Part shown: piece by piece, positions 27,094 through 36,858 of the stretch | Layout: the number at the start of each line of letters is the position of its first letter | Numbering within the stretch: the stretch's first letter is position 1 | Assembly: GCF_000785105.2 (NCBI RefSeq) | Contig: NZ_CP018906.1 | Span: 1,674,001 to 1,738,000 of the forward strand | Length of the DNA: 64,000 bases | DNA from: Lentilactobacillus curieae | Lineage (GTDB): Bacteria; Bacillota; Bacilli; Lactobacillales; Lactobacillaceae | Reading direction: 5' to 3' | Made by a program: the position numbers and the translations under genes | Notes under the pieces: generated by a model | The model's input: only the letters and a program-made list of their open reading frames with translations | The model's database searches: none | Told to the model about the DNA's origin: nothing

Positions 27094-28743
27094 ATGAATG
27101 AGATTGATAATTCGCAAGGGGATGCCTCTAGGGATAAAATGCTATCCGGTTCTGCATGGATGACTGCAGGAAGTATTTTCTCTAGAATTTTAGGAGCAAT
27201 TTATATTATTCCTTGGCGCCAATGGTTTGGCGATTATTTCTACCGTGGAAATGCACTTTATGGGTTTGGATATAATATTTACAGTTTTGTCCTGATTGTA
27301 GCGATTGCGGGTATCCCTTCTGCAATTGCTAAACAAGTTTCCCATTATAATGCCATGAATGAGTACGGGGTTGGGATTAGAATTTATAAACGCGGATTGG
27401 TTTTATCAGCTGCGTTAGGGATAATTTCCGCCTCAATTCTGTATTTTGGAGCGCCGTTGTTGGATGGGGGCAACGCTAACGTAATTCCCGTTTTGCACTC
27501 CCTTGCTTGGGCGGTGTTGATTATTCCAACCATGAGTTTGACCCGTGGATATTTCCAGGGGTATCAAGAGATGGCACCATCAGCAATTTCTCAATTTGTT
27601 GAACAATTAGCAAGAGTTATTTATATGTTGGCAACTGCCTACATAATTATGGAAGTTCTTCACGGTAACTGGGTAACTGCTGTTTCACAATCAACATTTG
27701 CTGCGTTTATTGGAGCGGCATTTGGAACATTAACTCTAGGCTTTTATTACTTTAAACGCCGCGCCCATTTCAGAGGTTTGGTTGCTAACAGTAATAATCA
27801 AATTCGGGTTGAGCCCAAGCAATTATATCAAGAGATAATTGCTCAATCCGTTCCGTTTATCATCTTGGGTGCCGGAATTACAATTTTTCAGTTGATTGAT
27901 CAGTATACTTTTTTCCCAATTATGAGAAATATTTCTGGCTTTTCTGAAACAGAGATCAGCGATTTGTTCGCAATGTTTGCGGCCAACTCAAACAAACTGA
28001 TAATGATTTCAATCTCTTTGGCTTCAGCATTGGCAGTGACTGCAGTACCACTTTTGTCAGAGGCACTAACCAATGGGAATAAAACTCAAATCAAATCTCA
28101 GAATACAAATGTGTTATCAATGTTTATGTTCACAATGATTCCTGCTGCTTTAGGAATGGCTGCGATTGCGGGGCCGCTTAACCGTGCTTTTTACGGAGCT
28201 CAGTATCGATCTTTAGCAGCCAATGTTTTAACGGTCTCATCAATCGTTTCTATTTTAATGGGCTTGTTTGTTGTCACGTCTGCTGTAATGCAGGGACTGT
28301 CAGAGAACAAACGAGCAGTTAAGTACTTCTTCATTGGAACTGCTGTTAAATTAATTGTTCAGTGGCCTCTGATTCACTTCTTAGGTGTTTTTGGACCGCT
28401 AATTTCAACTGCGATTGGATTATTGGTTGCTAACTATCTCATTTTAAGATACTTAAAAGGTCACTTTGGGTATGATACTAAAGCACTTAACGCTACTTTT
28501 GTACACGTAGGTGTCGGCTCGCTCTTGATGTATGTGGTTGCTGTAATCATGGTGTATATTGGCAATATGTTGATTTCAATTTTTGCCAATCCTTATGGCA
28601 CGATTGCAAGTGCAATTGTGGCCGTTATTTCAGCAGTAGTCGGTGGATTCATTTACTTGTATATTACATTGAAAACCCGAACTGCGGATGTGATTCTTGG
28701 GGCACGTAGCGATAGTTTGAGAGCTAAATTAAGAATAAGGTAG
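27094..28743 (+). CDS. murJ: MurJ-like lipid flippase (YtgP/SpoVB family)
   Basis: Polysaccharide transporter of the MOP superfamily, 549 residues with 14 helices. Family members flip lipid II (MurJ/YtgP) or other undecaprenyl-linked precursors. Seen: SGSAWMTAGSIFSRILGAIYIIPW opening, GIPSAIAKQVS, TRGYFQGYQEMAPSAISQ and FVEQLARV, which match YtgP well. The start is ATG 27094 or GTG 27091; the RBS is poor (AGTGGGA). Monocistronic with its own promoter and terminator. Confidence 0.82.
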   Translation: MNEIDNSQGDASRDKMLSGSAWMTAGSIFSRILGAIYIIPWRQWFGDYFYRGNALYGFGYNIYSFVLIVAIAGIPSAIAKQVSHYNAMNEYGVGIRIYKRGLVLSAALGIISASILYFGAPLLDGGNANVIPVLHSLAWAVLIIPTMSLTRGYFQGYQEMAPSAISQFVEQLARVIYMLATAYIIMEVLHGNWVTAVSQSTFAAFIGAAFGTLTLGFYYFKRRAHFRGLVANSNNQIRVEPKQLYQEIIAQSVPFIILGAGITIFQLIDQYTFFPIMRNISGFSETEISDLFAMFAANSNKLIMISISLASALAVTAVPLLSEALTNGNKTQIKSQNTNVLSMFMFTMIPAALGMAAIAGPLNRAFYGAQYRSLAANVLTVSSIVSILMGLFVVTSAVMQGLSENKRAVKYFFIGTAVKLIVQWPLIHFLGVFGPLISTAIGLLVANYLILRYLKGHFGYDTKALNATFVHVGVGSLLMYVVAVIMVYIGNMLISIFANPYGTIASAIVAVISAVVGGFIYLYITLKTRTADVILGARSDSLRAKLRIR

Positions 28744-28745
28744 TC

Positions 28746-28778
28746 AAAAGGCCATGATGCAGTGCATCATGGCCTTTT
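28746..28778. terminator. terminator between murJ-like gene and nnrD
   Basis: AAAAGGCCATGATG-CAGTG-CATCATGGCCTTTT, perfect and symmetric; serves both convergent genes. Confidence 0.9.
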
Positions 28779-28779
28779 A

Positions 28780-29607
28780 TTAATGCTCATTTTTTTTCAT
28801 AAACTCTGGAATTGCTTGAGAAATTTGGTGTGGCAGCACTACGTACTGTGTTTTAGCTAGTTGTTCGGCAATGGCACTGTGTGTGTACACTGCCGCTTTA
28901 ACAACATCAGCCTGATTACCAAACTGACAAATAAAACCACCGACTAATCCAGCGAGGGTGTCACCCATACCACCTGTGGCTTGGGCGGGAGTGCCTACTG
29001 TGTTTTCAGCAACTTCCTGGTGAGGGCTACAAACCTCTGTGCGACTTGATTTAACGACTGCGATTACGTTAAGCCGTTCAGCAGCAGCTTGGTTCAACTC
29101 TGGGGACTGATTCTTGATCTCTATGCCAGAAACCCGTTGCCATTCCATTTGGTGAGGGGTCAACACGTTAGTCGAATTGGTTGGAAGTGATAATTTTTGT
29201 TCAGCCACAATGGTTAACGCTGAACCATCAATCACTAAAGTTTGACCAGTTTTTACTTGGTTGAATAATTCCTTTAGAACTGAAACGCTGCGGGGCTCGG
29301 TGCCTAAGCCAGGTCCAATTACGACTACGTTTGCTTGGCTTACAAGTTTCATAACGGCATCTAAATCATCAATGTCTTGGAACATTGCTTCTGGAGTGTG
29401 ACTATGTAGACTACTTTGGTTACTCTTGTCAGTAACTGCAGTTACCAATCCGGCTCCAGAATAAACTGCAGCCATTGTTGCCATCATAATTGCCCCACCA
29501 AAGTTCTGATTTCCACCAATCAAAACGATTCGTCCAAAGGTTCCCTTGTAACTATTTGCTGGTCTTTTTTTTATTATCTTTAGAATATCATTTGTAATTT
29601 TTTGCAT
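28780..29607 (-). CDS. nnrD: ADP-dependent NAD(P)H-hydrate dehydratase NnrD
   Basis: Repairs hydrated NAD(P)H. 275 residues, a stand-alone YjeF C-terminal (ribokinase-like) domain without the N-terminal epimerase. Seen: GNQNFGGAIMMATMAAVYSGAGLV, NVLTPHQMEW and the C-terminal active-site loop TGGMGDTLAG with the catalytic Asp. GGAGG eight bases before the ATG. Divergent from pepV. Confidence 0.9.
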   Translation of the reverse strand: MQKITNDILKIIKKRPANSYKGTFGRIVLIGGNQNFGGAIMMATMAAVYSGAGLVTAVTDKSNQSSLHSHTPEAMFQDIDDLDAVMKLVSQANVVVIGPGLGTEPRSVSVLKELFNQVKTGQTLVIDGSALTIVAEQKLSLPTNSTNVLTPHQMEWQRVSGIEIKNQSPELNQAAAERLNVIAVVKSSRTEVCSPHQEVAENTVGTPAQATGGMGDTLAGLVGGFICQFGNQADVVKAAVYTHSAIAEQLAKTQYVVLPHQISQAIPEFMKKNEH

Positions 29608-29714
29608 AGGCTTGCCTCCTATGTAAAGTATAGCATTTACCAGTTACATAGATTAAACGATGCCATGATGATATGATAGAATATTATAAAAGATGATAGA
29701 AAGAGAGATTTAAC

Positions 29715-31109
29715 ATGACAATTGATTGGAAGTCATTAGCAAACAACTATCAAGAAGATTACTTAGCTGACTTAAGTGAATTGATTAGCATCGCTAGTGT
29801 CCGCGATGATGATAACGCTACAGATGAATACCCACTTGGTGAAGGCCCAACCAAGGCAATGGAGAAATTTTTGTCATTTGGTGAAAGGGATGGATTCAAA
29901 ACAGTTAAACTGGATAACACTGTTGGCTATATCGAATACGGTGAGGGTGATAAGACACTTGCCATCCAATCTCACGCGGACGTTATGCCAGCTGGGGACG
30001 GTTGGAAAACTGAGCCGTTCGAAATGACCATTATTGATGGTTTGGCATACGGTCGGGGAACCTCCGATGATAAGGGACCCGGATTGGCAGCCTATTACGG
30101 TCTCTGGATGTTAAAGGACCAGGGTGTTACCCCTAAGCTGAAGATTCGCTTGATTATCGGGACTGATGAAGAAAGTGACTGGACAGGGATGAAGCATTAC
30201 TTTGATGTTGAACCCCAACCAACATTTGGTTTTTCACCAGATGCTGAATTTCCACTGATTAACGGTGAAAAGGGAAACGCTACTTACGAAATCAAATTTG
30301 GTAGCAAAAATGGTGAAGAATTCCGTTTGAAGAATTTCGATTCTGGTTTGAGAACTAACATGGTTCCAGGAAAAGCGGAAGCGCTGGTTGAAACGGATGA
30401 CAATCAAAAATTTGTGGATGCGTTCACAGATTACCTAGATAAGAATCCGGTCGCGGGTGACGTTAAAGCTATTGGTGATGGTGTTTCCGTCCACGTTACA
30501 GGTAAGCAGGCCCACGCGATGGAGCCTAATAACGGAATTAATGCCGGGACCTACTTGGCTAACTTCCTAAGCCAGTTTAGTTTTAGTGGGGATGCCGAAA
30601 AATTCTTGAAACTAGCAGGGGTGACTTTGCATGATGATTCTCGAGCTCACAACATTGCAGCCAACTATACGGATGATGTAATGGGTGACTTGACCATGAA
30701 TGTCGGTATTCTTAAGTTTAGTGAGACCGATGGTGGTTTAATTAATACTAATTTTAGATATCCTAAAGGTAGTTCAGATGAGATTATCTTGAATAATCTC
30801 AAAAAAGTTGCTGACGATGTAGATGAACTTTCACACATGGTACCGCACTATGTAGCCAAGGATGACCCAATTGTCTCGACGTTGCTAGGAGTTTACGAAC
30901 GGCAAACCGGTGAGACTAACGTTGAACCAGAAGTTGTTGGTGGTGGAACTTATGCTCGCCTTATGGATCGTGGAGTTGCTTTTGGAGCACTCTTCCCAGG
31001 GACAGAAGATACCATGCATCAAGCAAATGAATTTCAGCCCGTTAGCGACCTGATCAAAGCCATGGCTATTTATGGTGAATCAATCTACGAACTTTCTCAA
31101 GAGGGCTAG
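29715..31109 (+). CDS. pepV: dipeptidase PepV (M20 family)
   Basis: Cytosolic di-zinc dipeptidase, a typical lactic acid bacterial enzyme that frees amino acids from imported peptides. 464 residues. Metal and catalytic residues: HADVMPAGDGW, GRGTSDDKGP, GTDEESDW; lid domain about 180-380, and C-terminal TMHQANE. RBS AAAGAGAG. Followed after 14 bases by a usp gene. Confidence 0.95.
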   Translation: MTIDWKSLANNYQEDYLADLSELISIASVRDDDNATDEYPLGEGPTKAMEKFLSFGERDGFKTVKLDNTVGYIEYGEGDKTLAIQSHADVMPAGDGWKTEPFEMTIIDGLAYGRGTSDDKGPGLAAYYGLWMLKDQGVTPKLKIRLIIGTDEESDWTGMKHYFDVEPQPTFGFSPDAEFPLINGEKGNATYEIKFGSKNGEEFRLKNFDSGLRTNMVPGKAEALVETDDNQKFVDAFTDYLDKNPVAGDVKAIGDGVSVHVTGKQAHAMEPNNGINAGTYLANFLSQFSFSGDAEKFLKLAGVTLHDDSRAHNIAANYTDDVMGDLTMNVGILKFSETDGGLINTNFRYPKGSSDEIILNNLKKVADDVDELSHMVPHYVAKDDPIVSTLLGVYERQTGETNVEPEVVGGGTYARLMDRGVAFGALFPGTEDTMHQANEFQPVSDLIKAMAIYGESIYELSQEG

Positions 31110-31123
31110 AATCGGGGTGGAAA

Positions 31124-31597
31124 ATGTTCGATTTTAATTATTCAAATGTAGTTGTTGGAGTTGATGGTTCCAAAGCATCCGATAGGGCGTTTAAAAAGGC
31201 CATGATTATTGCTGAACATAATCAAGCCCGCTTGGCAGTGATTGCAGTGATCAATGATCGAGATGTGCTTGGAGTTAATAAAGGGGCATCGATTGGTTTT
31301 GGTGCAGTCAACCCAACTGCCGTTGAAAATCTTAAAGTTCAAATTCAGTCAATGGTTAGTAACTATGTTGAAATTGCAAAAGACCGCGGCTTAAATGCTG
31401 TAGGGGCAATTGATTATGGAGATCCTCGCGAAATATTGACTTCCACAGCCTTGTCTGATTACCATGCAGACGCTTTAGTTGTAGGAGCAACTGGTGCCGG
31501 AATTGTCAGTCGATTGACAATGGGATCAACGGCTGCTTACGTTGTTACTCATTCACCCGTTGATGTTTTTGTGGTCCGAACCGATCAAAAATTATAA
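31124..31597 (+). CDS. universal stress protein UspA family
   Basis: 157 residues, single Usp domain with the ATP-binding GATGAGIVSRLTMGSTAAYVV signature near the C-terminus and VGVDGSKASDRAF near the start. RBS GGGGTGG. Cotranscribed with pepV, 14 bases apart. Confidence 0.9.
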   Translation: MFDFNYSNVVVGVDGSKASDRAFKKAMIIAEHNQARLAVIAVINDRDVLGVNKGASIGFGAVNPTAVENLKVQIQSMVSNYVEIAKDRGLNAVGAIDYGDPREILTSTALSDYHADALVVGATGAGIVSRLTMGSTAAYVVTHSPVDVFVVRTDQKL

Positions 31598-31627
31598 AAG
31601 TATTTAACTGATTTTCAAAGTTAATAT

Positions 31628-31674
31628 AAAACAGTCGTGCTATTTCTTAAATAGAAATTGCACGACTGTTTTTA
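31628..31674. terminator. terminator after pepV-usp
   Basis: AAAACAGTCGTGC, ATTTCT/AGAAAT inner pairs, GCACGACTGTTTTT; long, nearly perfect stem. Confidence 0.9.
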
Positions 31675-31700
31675 TGTGTAAATATTTAAGCAATTTGAGC

Positions 31701-32357
31701 TTACATTGCTTGTTCTTCTGCTGGCTTTCTAATCTCAGCCAGTTTTTCATCAATTTGACCCAATACAATATCAATATTTCCAGGAATCGATAAATCGTAT
31801 TTTTGCAAGTCAATTTTCATCTTTGGGCTGACGTCATATTCGTCAAACCATTTTTTGTACGCAGTCCACATCTTGAAATAATACTTTTCAAGGTCTGGAT
31901 TGTCGTCAAATTGCTCATAGTCCCGACCACGTTTTTTGATTCTGTACTTGATAGTATCAAAATCACTATCTGCGTACACTAGTAGGTCTGGTGCTTTTTT
32001 GGGCATTTGCTTTAGCTCGTTCATCATGTTGTCGAGCAGAGTAAGGTAAACAGACAGTTCTGTGTCCGTAATGTTACCTTCAGCGTTATTCTCTTTTGTA
32101 AACAAAGCATCTTCATAGATGGAACGATCAAGAACGTTGTTGTCATCGCTTAGTGCTTGTTTGATCATTGAGAAACGCTTGTTGAGGAAGTAAATTTGCA
32201 ACAGAAAACCGTATTGTTTCTGATCTGAATAGTAAAGTGGGAGAACCGGGTTGTCACCAACTGGTTCAAAAAATGCTTTAGTACCCAGATGCTCTGCAAT
32301 TTTCCCCGTAAGTGTCGTCTTACCGACACCAATCATTCCTGCTGTGATTATCACCAT
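31701..32357 (-). CDS. deoxynucleoside kinase (dAK/dGK family)
   Basis: Phosphorylates deoxyadenosine/deoxyguanosine for salvage. 218 residues from ATG 32357, with GAGGGG six bases ahead; the frame stays open 69 codons further upstream, but that part overlaps the divergent HAD gene and promoter region and looks non-coding. P-loop GMIGVGKTT, FEPVGDNPVL, DRSIYED with the DRS motif, and the lid KRGRDYEQ. Lactobacilli depend on such kinases for dNTP salvage. Confidence 0.9.
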   Translation of the reverse strand: MVIITAGMIGVGKTTLTGKIAEHLGTKAFFEPVGDNPVLPLYYSDQKQYGFLLQIYFLNKRFSMIKQALSDDNNVLDRSIYEDALFTKENNAEGNITDTELSVYLTLLDNMMNELKQMPKKAPDLLVYADSDFDTIKYRIKKRGRDYEQFDDNPDLEKYYFKMWTAYKKWFDEYDVSPKMKIDLQKYDLSIPGNIDIVLGQIDEKLAEIRKPAEEQAM

Positions 32358-32508
32358 ATTAGCCCCTCTTTTTTCATAATTACAATATATAGTGTACCAT
32401 AAATTTCCGACCACAATATATCCAATTGTGCTGAATTCAGAATTAGGAAAAACTGATAGAAGTAGTGTACAATAAATGTATTGGATTACTAAATTGGAGG
32501 GGATTGTA

Positions 32509-33279
32509 TTGTATAAAGGTGTAGTATTTTTTGATTTGGATGGAACGTTGTTTGATGATGACAAAAATGTCTCTCAACAGAACATTGATGCGATTCAAGA
32601 ATTGAAGCGTAATGATATTTTGCCAATTATTTCTACTGGTAGAAATATTTTTGAAATTGATTACGTGCTAAACGCAACCAAAATCGATTCAATCGTTAGT
32701 GCCAATGGGAGCTTTGTTCAGTATGAAGGTAAGAAGCTAGATGCTGAAATAGTTCCAAGAGAAGTGATTGAAGACTTACTTGAATTTGCAAGACGCCAGG
32801 GGGATGTCGTGGCGTTCTACAATGACCGTGAGTTCGCACTGACAGCGGATAATGATTTAACAGTTGAGAATTATAAGTTGCTACGATTGGAAACTCAGGT
32901 AGATCCAAAGTGGTACTTAAAACATGATGTCAACTTCATGTGTGTTTTCAATTATGATAAGGACAAACGCTATCAAGATAAATTTGAAGGCGAACTATCA
33001 TTAGTTAGAAATAATCCACGTTGTATGGATACAATGAACTGGGGTGTTTCCAAACAAACTGGGATTCAGACTTTGATGGAAAAAGCTGGTTTGCAAGGAG
33101 TTCCGTCGTATGCGTTTGGTGATCAGTTAAATGATCTTCAGATGTTTGCTGAAGTTGATCACCCAGTTTCAATGGGGAACGGCCATGAAAAGGCTAAGGC
33201 AGCTGCTGAATATATTACTGACACTAATATGGATGGCGGGATTGTTAAGGGCTTACGCCACTATGGATTGATTAAATAA
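32509..33279 (+). CDS. Cof-type HAD-IIB phosphatase
   Basis: Haloacid-dehalogenase phosphatase, 256 residues. The start is TTG 32509, with GGAGGGG six bases ahead; the ATG at 32476 would put the RBS inside the coding region. Motif I DLDGTLFDDD, motif II ISTGR, and motif IV GDQLNDLQMF; type IIB cap. Substrate (sugar phosphate, flavin or other) cannot be told. Divergent from the deoxynucleoside kinase. Confidence 0.88.
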   Translation: MYKGVVFFDLDGTLFDDDKNVSQQNIDAIQELKRNDILPIISTGRNIFEIDYVLNATKIDSIVSANGSFVQYEGKKLDAEIVPREVIEDLLEFARRQGDVVAFYNDREFALTADNDLTVENYKLLRLETQVDPKWYLKHDVNFMCVFNYDKDKRYQDKFEGELSLVRNNPRCMDTMNWGVSKQTGIQTLMEKAGLQGVPSYAFGDQLNDLQMFAEVDHPVSMGNGHEKAKAAAEYITDTNMDGGIVKGLRHYGLIK

Positions 33280-33293
33280 ATAAGCTTAAAACA

Positions 33294-33328
33294 AAAAGCC
33301 ACTAAGCGATTTCGCTTAGTGGCTTTTT
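33294..33328. terminator. bidirectional terminator
   Basis: AAAAAGCCACTAAGCG-ATTT-CGCTTAGTGGCTTTTT, perfect stem between convergent genes. Confidence 0.92.
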
Positions 33329-33336
33329 GAATACTC

Positions 33337-34008
33337 TTAATCCATTTGGTTCTTAATATTTGCTAGTGTCATTTCACTAGTATCATTAAACTTCACGTCA
33401 GCTGCACTTAAAACTTGTGGGTCACCAATTCCGATTGATGTTTCGTTGGCGGCGTTGATTGATTCAACTCCAGCAGCTGCATCCTCAACACCGATACATT
33501 GTTCTGGGTTAAGGTTGATTAGTTCAGCGCCTTTTAAGTAGATCTCAGGGTCTGGTTTACCCTTTGAAAGACTCTTTGGATCAACAATCTCTGGGAAGTA
33601 ATCAGCTAATTGTAACTTACTTAGCACTTTGGGGGCGTTCTTTGAAGCAGATGCCAATGAGATCAAGTAGCCATTTGATTTTAAATCATCAAGAAATTCT
33701 TTGATGCCAGGTAGAATGTTATCTGGTGTCATTTGGTCAACTAATTTCAAGTAGTTAGTGTTCTTTTCGGTAGCTAGGTCGACCTTTTCGTCATCAGTGT
33801 ACTTGTCACTAACGTTACCAGCCTTAAGAATCATTTCTAAGGAATCCATGCGACTGATTCCCTTGAGGCCGTCTTCCAGCTCCTTAGACCAAGGTGCACC
33901 GACTTTGTCAGCAACTTGATGCCATGCTTGACTGTGGAATACGGAAGTATCAGTAATTACACCATCTAAATCAAATACAAATCCTTTAATATCACTAAAT
34001 TTTGCCAT
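33337..34008 (-). CDS. pgmB: beta-phosphoglucomutase PgmB
   Basis: Turns the beta-glucose-1-phosphate released by inverting GH65 phosphorylases into glucose-6-phosphate. 223 residues, HAD family: FDLDGVITDTS with nucleophile and acid/base Asp, GISRMDSLE cap motif, SASKNAPKVL, and GVEDAAAGVESI. Placed 15 bases after the GH65 gene in the same operon, which is strong support for both assignments. Confidence 0.93.
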   Translation of the reverse strand: MAKFSDIKGFVFDLDGVITDTSVFHSQAWHQVADKVGAPWSKELEDGLKGISRMDSLEMILKAGNVSDKYTDDEKVDLATEKNTNYLKLVDQMTPDNILPGIKEFLDDLKSNGYLISLASASKNAPKVLSKLQLADYFPEIVDPKSLSKGKPDPEIYLKGAELINLNPEQCIGVEDAAAGVESINAANETSIGIGDPQVLSAADVKFNDTSEMTLANIKNQMD

Positions 34009-34023
34009 TATAAATCTCTCCTA

Positions 34024-36738
34024 TTAACGGTAATTAATTTTTTGAGCCTTATTCTTGGTTAATGAATAGTTTTTACCTTTGACTGAAACATTAGTATCTG
34101 CATCCGCCTTAACTTCTACATTATTGTGATCAATGGTAAACGTGTATGTGACCCCTTGGAAGAGGTGTTTGAATGACAACTTTGTCCAAAGCTTTGGTAG
34201 GTGAGGGTTTATTGAAATGTTTTCACCATCGGTTGAGACACCACCATAGTTACGAGTTTCAATTTGCAAGGTAGCTCCCATAACTCCCAAGTGGATTCCT
34301 TCCGCCGTGGTTCCTCCTTGAATATCGTAATAATCAGAGAAGAGGGCGGTAGAGAATAGTTGCCATGATTGATCCATGTTACCGTCTAATTCGTCAAGGA
34401 CTGAATAAACGATTCTTGAAAGGGTTGAACCGTGAGTAGTTCTATCAAGGTAGTATCGCAAATTCTTTGTGAAGTAATTGTCTGGTAATTGATAACCAAG
34501 CTGGTTGATTACACGTTCGATTTCGCTTGCGGGTAATTCGTAGTAAGCCATCAAGGTATCTGCTTGTTTAGCAACTTGGTATGCATCTGGAGATTTACCT
34601 TCACCCTTTAATAGACGGTCGATTCTAGAAATATCACCGTATTTCTTGCGGTATGACTCAAAGTTTAGTTTTGAAAGCTTGAAGTATCCTTCAAATTGAC
34701 CGATAATTCCTTCTTCGCTGATGTCTAGGCGAAGTTTATGAGCAATATCATTCATTTTGGCTTGATCAGCATCAGAGAAGTCTGCCTTGGCAAAGATTGG
34801 TTTAACGGTGTCTTCATGGTTATTGATAAGATCGTTAACTTTTTCAAATAACCAAGAAACCATGATGTTAGTGTATGCGTTATTGGTTAATCCACGCTCA
34901 TCAGAGTTAGGGTACTCCTCATGAAATTCATCTGGTCCCATGACTTCTTTAATATCATAACGGTCGGCAGTTTTGTTATAACTGGCCATACTGATCCAGA
35001 ATTTGGTGATTGAAAGGAGCATCTCCAATCCATAGTCCTTCATAAATTTCAAGTCACCGGAAATATGAACGTAAGTGATTACGTCGTAGGCTACTGAAAT
35101 TGAAACGTGACGTTGAAGGCGGCTATTATCTGGATCCCACTTACCGCTAACTGGGTTCAAATGAACAAACTGTGACTGTTCATCACCATACATCCCTGAT
35201 TGCCAAGGATACATTGCTCCATCCTTGTCCTCGCTCTTTGCGTAATCTCTGGCAGGATTCAGGCGGTTGTATCGATACATTAGGCATTGACGGGCAATCT
35301 TTGGGAAATGAAGTGCATAGAATGGCAAGTCAAAGGTGACGTCCCAAAAAATATGTCCCCGATAAGCTTCACCGTGAAGTCCACGAGCACCGGTTGATGC
35401 ATCCAAATCTCCAGTTGCAAGTGCTGAGCCTGATACCATTAAGTGAAAAATGTTGACCCGAGTCAACCGTTGAGAGGTGATATCGTGTTCAATTTGGATG
35501 TCTGAAGTGTGCCAAACGTGATCGTAGAACTTCTGACTGTCCTTTAAAGTGTCGGCGAAAGATGAAGCATCCAGATCCTTACGAGCCTTTACGTCTAATT
35601 CATCATCTGGTTGTTCACTAGTAAAGACAGAGATGTTTTTCTCAAATGTATAAGTTTTATTTGGATCAACATCCAAATTTAATGTTTGACTAATAACTTG
35701 GTTTTCAGTTGCAGTATCAATGATGCTCTTTGTGTCGCAGTCGATACTTGTCAGCTTAGAATTGATGACAAACTCAACCTTTGAGGTCTTCGTGCGACCA
35801 CGCATTGAAATTTGATCATCATGCGCTGACATTCCGACAATGTCCAAGTGTTGTTGATTGAAGTCGTTGTATCGCTCAACATTGCGGTTTTGAACACTAC
35901 CGTCAATCTTTGTATATATTTGAAGGCTACCAGAAAAGTTGATTGGTTTAACTTCATACTTTATTGCAAAGCGATGGTAGTTAGTCATGTTGGCAACTTT
36001 TTGAGCACGGATTTCAAGCACGTGACCAGTCGACAGTTGAACGTGAAGTGTAGTCGTAAGGACCCCAGTCTTCAAATCGAGGCTTCGGTAGATATCCTGA
36101 ATATCCTCAGGCTTGATTTTAAAGGGTTCCTGTTGGTCAACGCCAAATGTAATGAATTGGCTATTAGGTAGATTAACTAAATCTTCATTGATGACATCGT
36201 GATCATTTATCTTAGTTGTTAACTGGTTAAAGAAGCCAGCGATGTACATTCCAGGATAATTGTCTTGATCTGCATTGGATTCGACGAATGCTCCCCGCAG
36301 CCCGAAGTAACCATTTCCGATTGTCAACATTGCTTCTTGACCATAATTTCTCTTACCGCTGTATTCACCGTAATAATCAAGGTGCCATTTAAGATACTCT
36401 GACTTATCCTTAACGGCTTTTTCTAGGCCGATTTCGTTTACAGTCTGCATGTTTACGACTGGCACGTTAAGCATGTTCGTAATTGCTAAACCGATATCAA
36501 TTTTTTGATGGTTGATTCCGATGATCGTGTCAGAAAAATCATAGTTCAATGAATTCTCGATAATTCCTGCGTCAATGGGTAACCCTGTTAATGCGGATTT
36601 AATACTTTCCAAGTTCTCACCAATGGAGAGTTCTGGATTGTATGTAATGATGAATTTTCTGAAGGGTGGCTGATTCGAATTCTCTGAGTAGTTGATTTCG
36701 AGCACACCTTCGCGTGCTTTTATGGCGAATGTTCTCAT
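34024..36738 (-). CDS. GH65 glycoside phosphorylase (maltose/kojibiose/trehalose type)
   Basis: Splits an alpha-linked glucose disaccharide with phosphate to give beta-glucose-1-phosphate. 904 residues: about 115-120 extra N-terminal residues, then the usual GH65 order (N-terminal beta domain from YYGEYSGKRNYGQEAMLTIGN on, (alpha/alpha)6 catalytic barrel, C-terminal beta domains). Sugar-site blocks GARGLHGEAYRGHIFWDV and general acid Glu in VMGPDEFHEEYPN are clear. RBS AAGGGGG. Maltose is the commonest substrate in lactobacilli, but I would not choose among maltose, kojibiose, nigerose and trehalose; no sugar transporter is adjacent. Confidence 0.85.
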   Translation of the reverse strand: MRTFAIKAREGVLEINYSENSNQPPFRKFIITYNPELSIGENLESIKSALTGLPIDAGIIENSLNYDFSDTIIGINHQKIDIGLAITNMLNVPVVNMQTVNEIGLEKAVKDKSEYLKWHLDYYGEYSGKRNYGQEAMLTIGNGYFGLRGAFVESNADQDNYPGMYIAGFFNQLTTKINDHDVINEDLVNLPNSQFITFGVDQQEPFKIKPEDIQDIYRSLDLKTGVLTTTLHVQLSTGHVLEIRAQKVANMTNYHRFAIKYEVKPINFSGSLQIYTKIDGSVQNRNVERYNDFNQQHLDIVGMSAHDDQISMRGRTKTSKVEFVINSKLTSIDCDTKSIIDTATENQVISQTLNLDVDPNKTYTFEKNISVFTSEQPDDELDVKARKDLDASSFADTLKDSQKFYDHVWHTSDIQIEHDITSQRLTRVNIFHLMVSGSALATGDLDASTGARGLHGEAYRGHIFWDVTFDLPFYALHFPKIARQCLMYRYNRLNPARDYAKSEDKDGAMYPWQSGMYGDEQSQFVHLNPVSGKWDPDNSRLQRHVSISVAYDVITYVHISGDLKFMKDYGLEMLLSITKFWISMASYNKTADRYDIKEVMGPDEFHEEYPNSDERGLTNNAYTNIMVSWLFEKVNDLINNHEDTVKPIFAKADFSDADQAKMNDIAHKLRLDISEEGIIGQFEGYFKLSKLNFESYRKKYGDISRIDRLLKGEGKSPDAYQVAKQADTLMAYYELPASEIERVINQLGYQLPDNYFTKNLRYYLDRTTHGSTLSRIVYSVLDELDGNMDQSWQLFSTALFSDYYDIQGGTTAEGIHLGVMGATLQIETRNYGGVSTDGENISINPHLPKLWTKLSFKHLFQGVTYTFTIDHNNVEVKADADTNVSVKGKNYSLTKNKAQKINYR

Positions 36739-36774
36739 TTATTTTCCCCCTTAAAAATTGTTTGTTACATTTTT

Positions 36775-36810
36775 ATCTTAGTTCAAACCCTGTTAAAACT
36801 CAATTTACAG
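36775..36810 (-). promoter_or_regulatory. promoter of GH65-pgmB operon with dyad at -35
   Basis: On the minus strand: TTGAGT (36803-36798), 17 bases, TAAGAT (36780-36775). CTGTTAAA and TTTACAG (36790-36810) make an imperfect dyad over the -35. No clear catabolite-response element seen. Confidence 0.45.
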
Positions 36811-36827
36811 CGCCTTTTATTAGCGTA

Positions 36828-36856
36828 TAAAAAAAGCACCGCAAAAAAGCGGCGCT
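36828..36856 (-). terminator. terminator after mscL
   Basis: AGCGCCGC-T6-GCGGTGCT followed by T7, read on the minus strand. Confidence 0.88.
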
Positions 36857-36858
36857 AA

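Noticed and set aside
32358-32564. 69-codon N-terminal extension of the deoxynucleoside kinase
   Set aside because: It overlaps the start of the divergent HAD gene and the shared promoter region; ATG 32357 has an ideal RBS and starts right at the kinase P-loop region.
36790-36810. Catabolite-response element before the GH65-pgmB operon
   Set aside because: The dyad does not contain the central CG and flanking spacing of the cre consensus.
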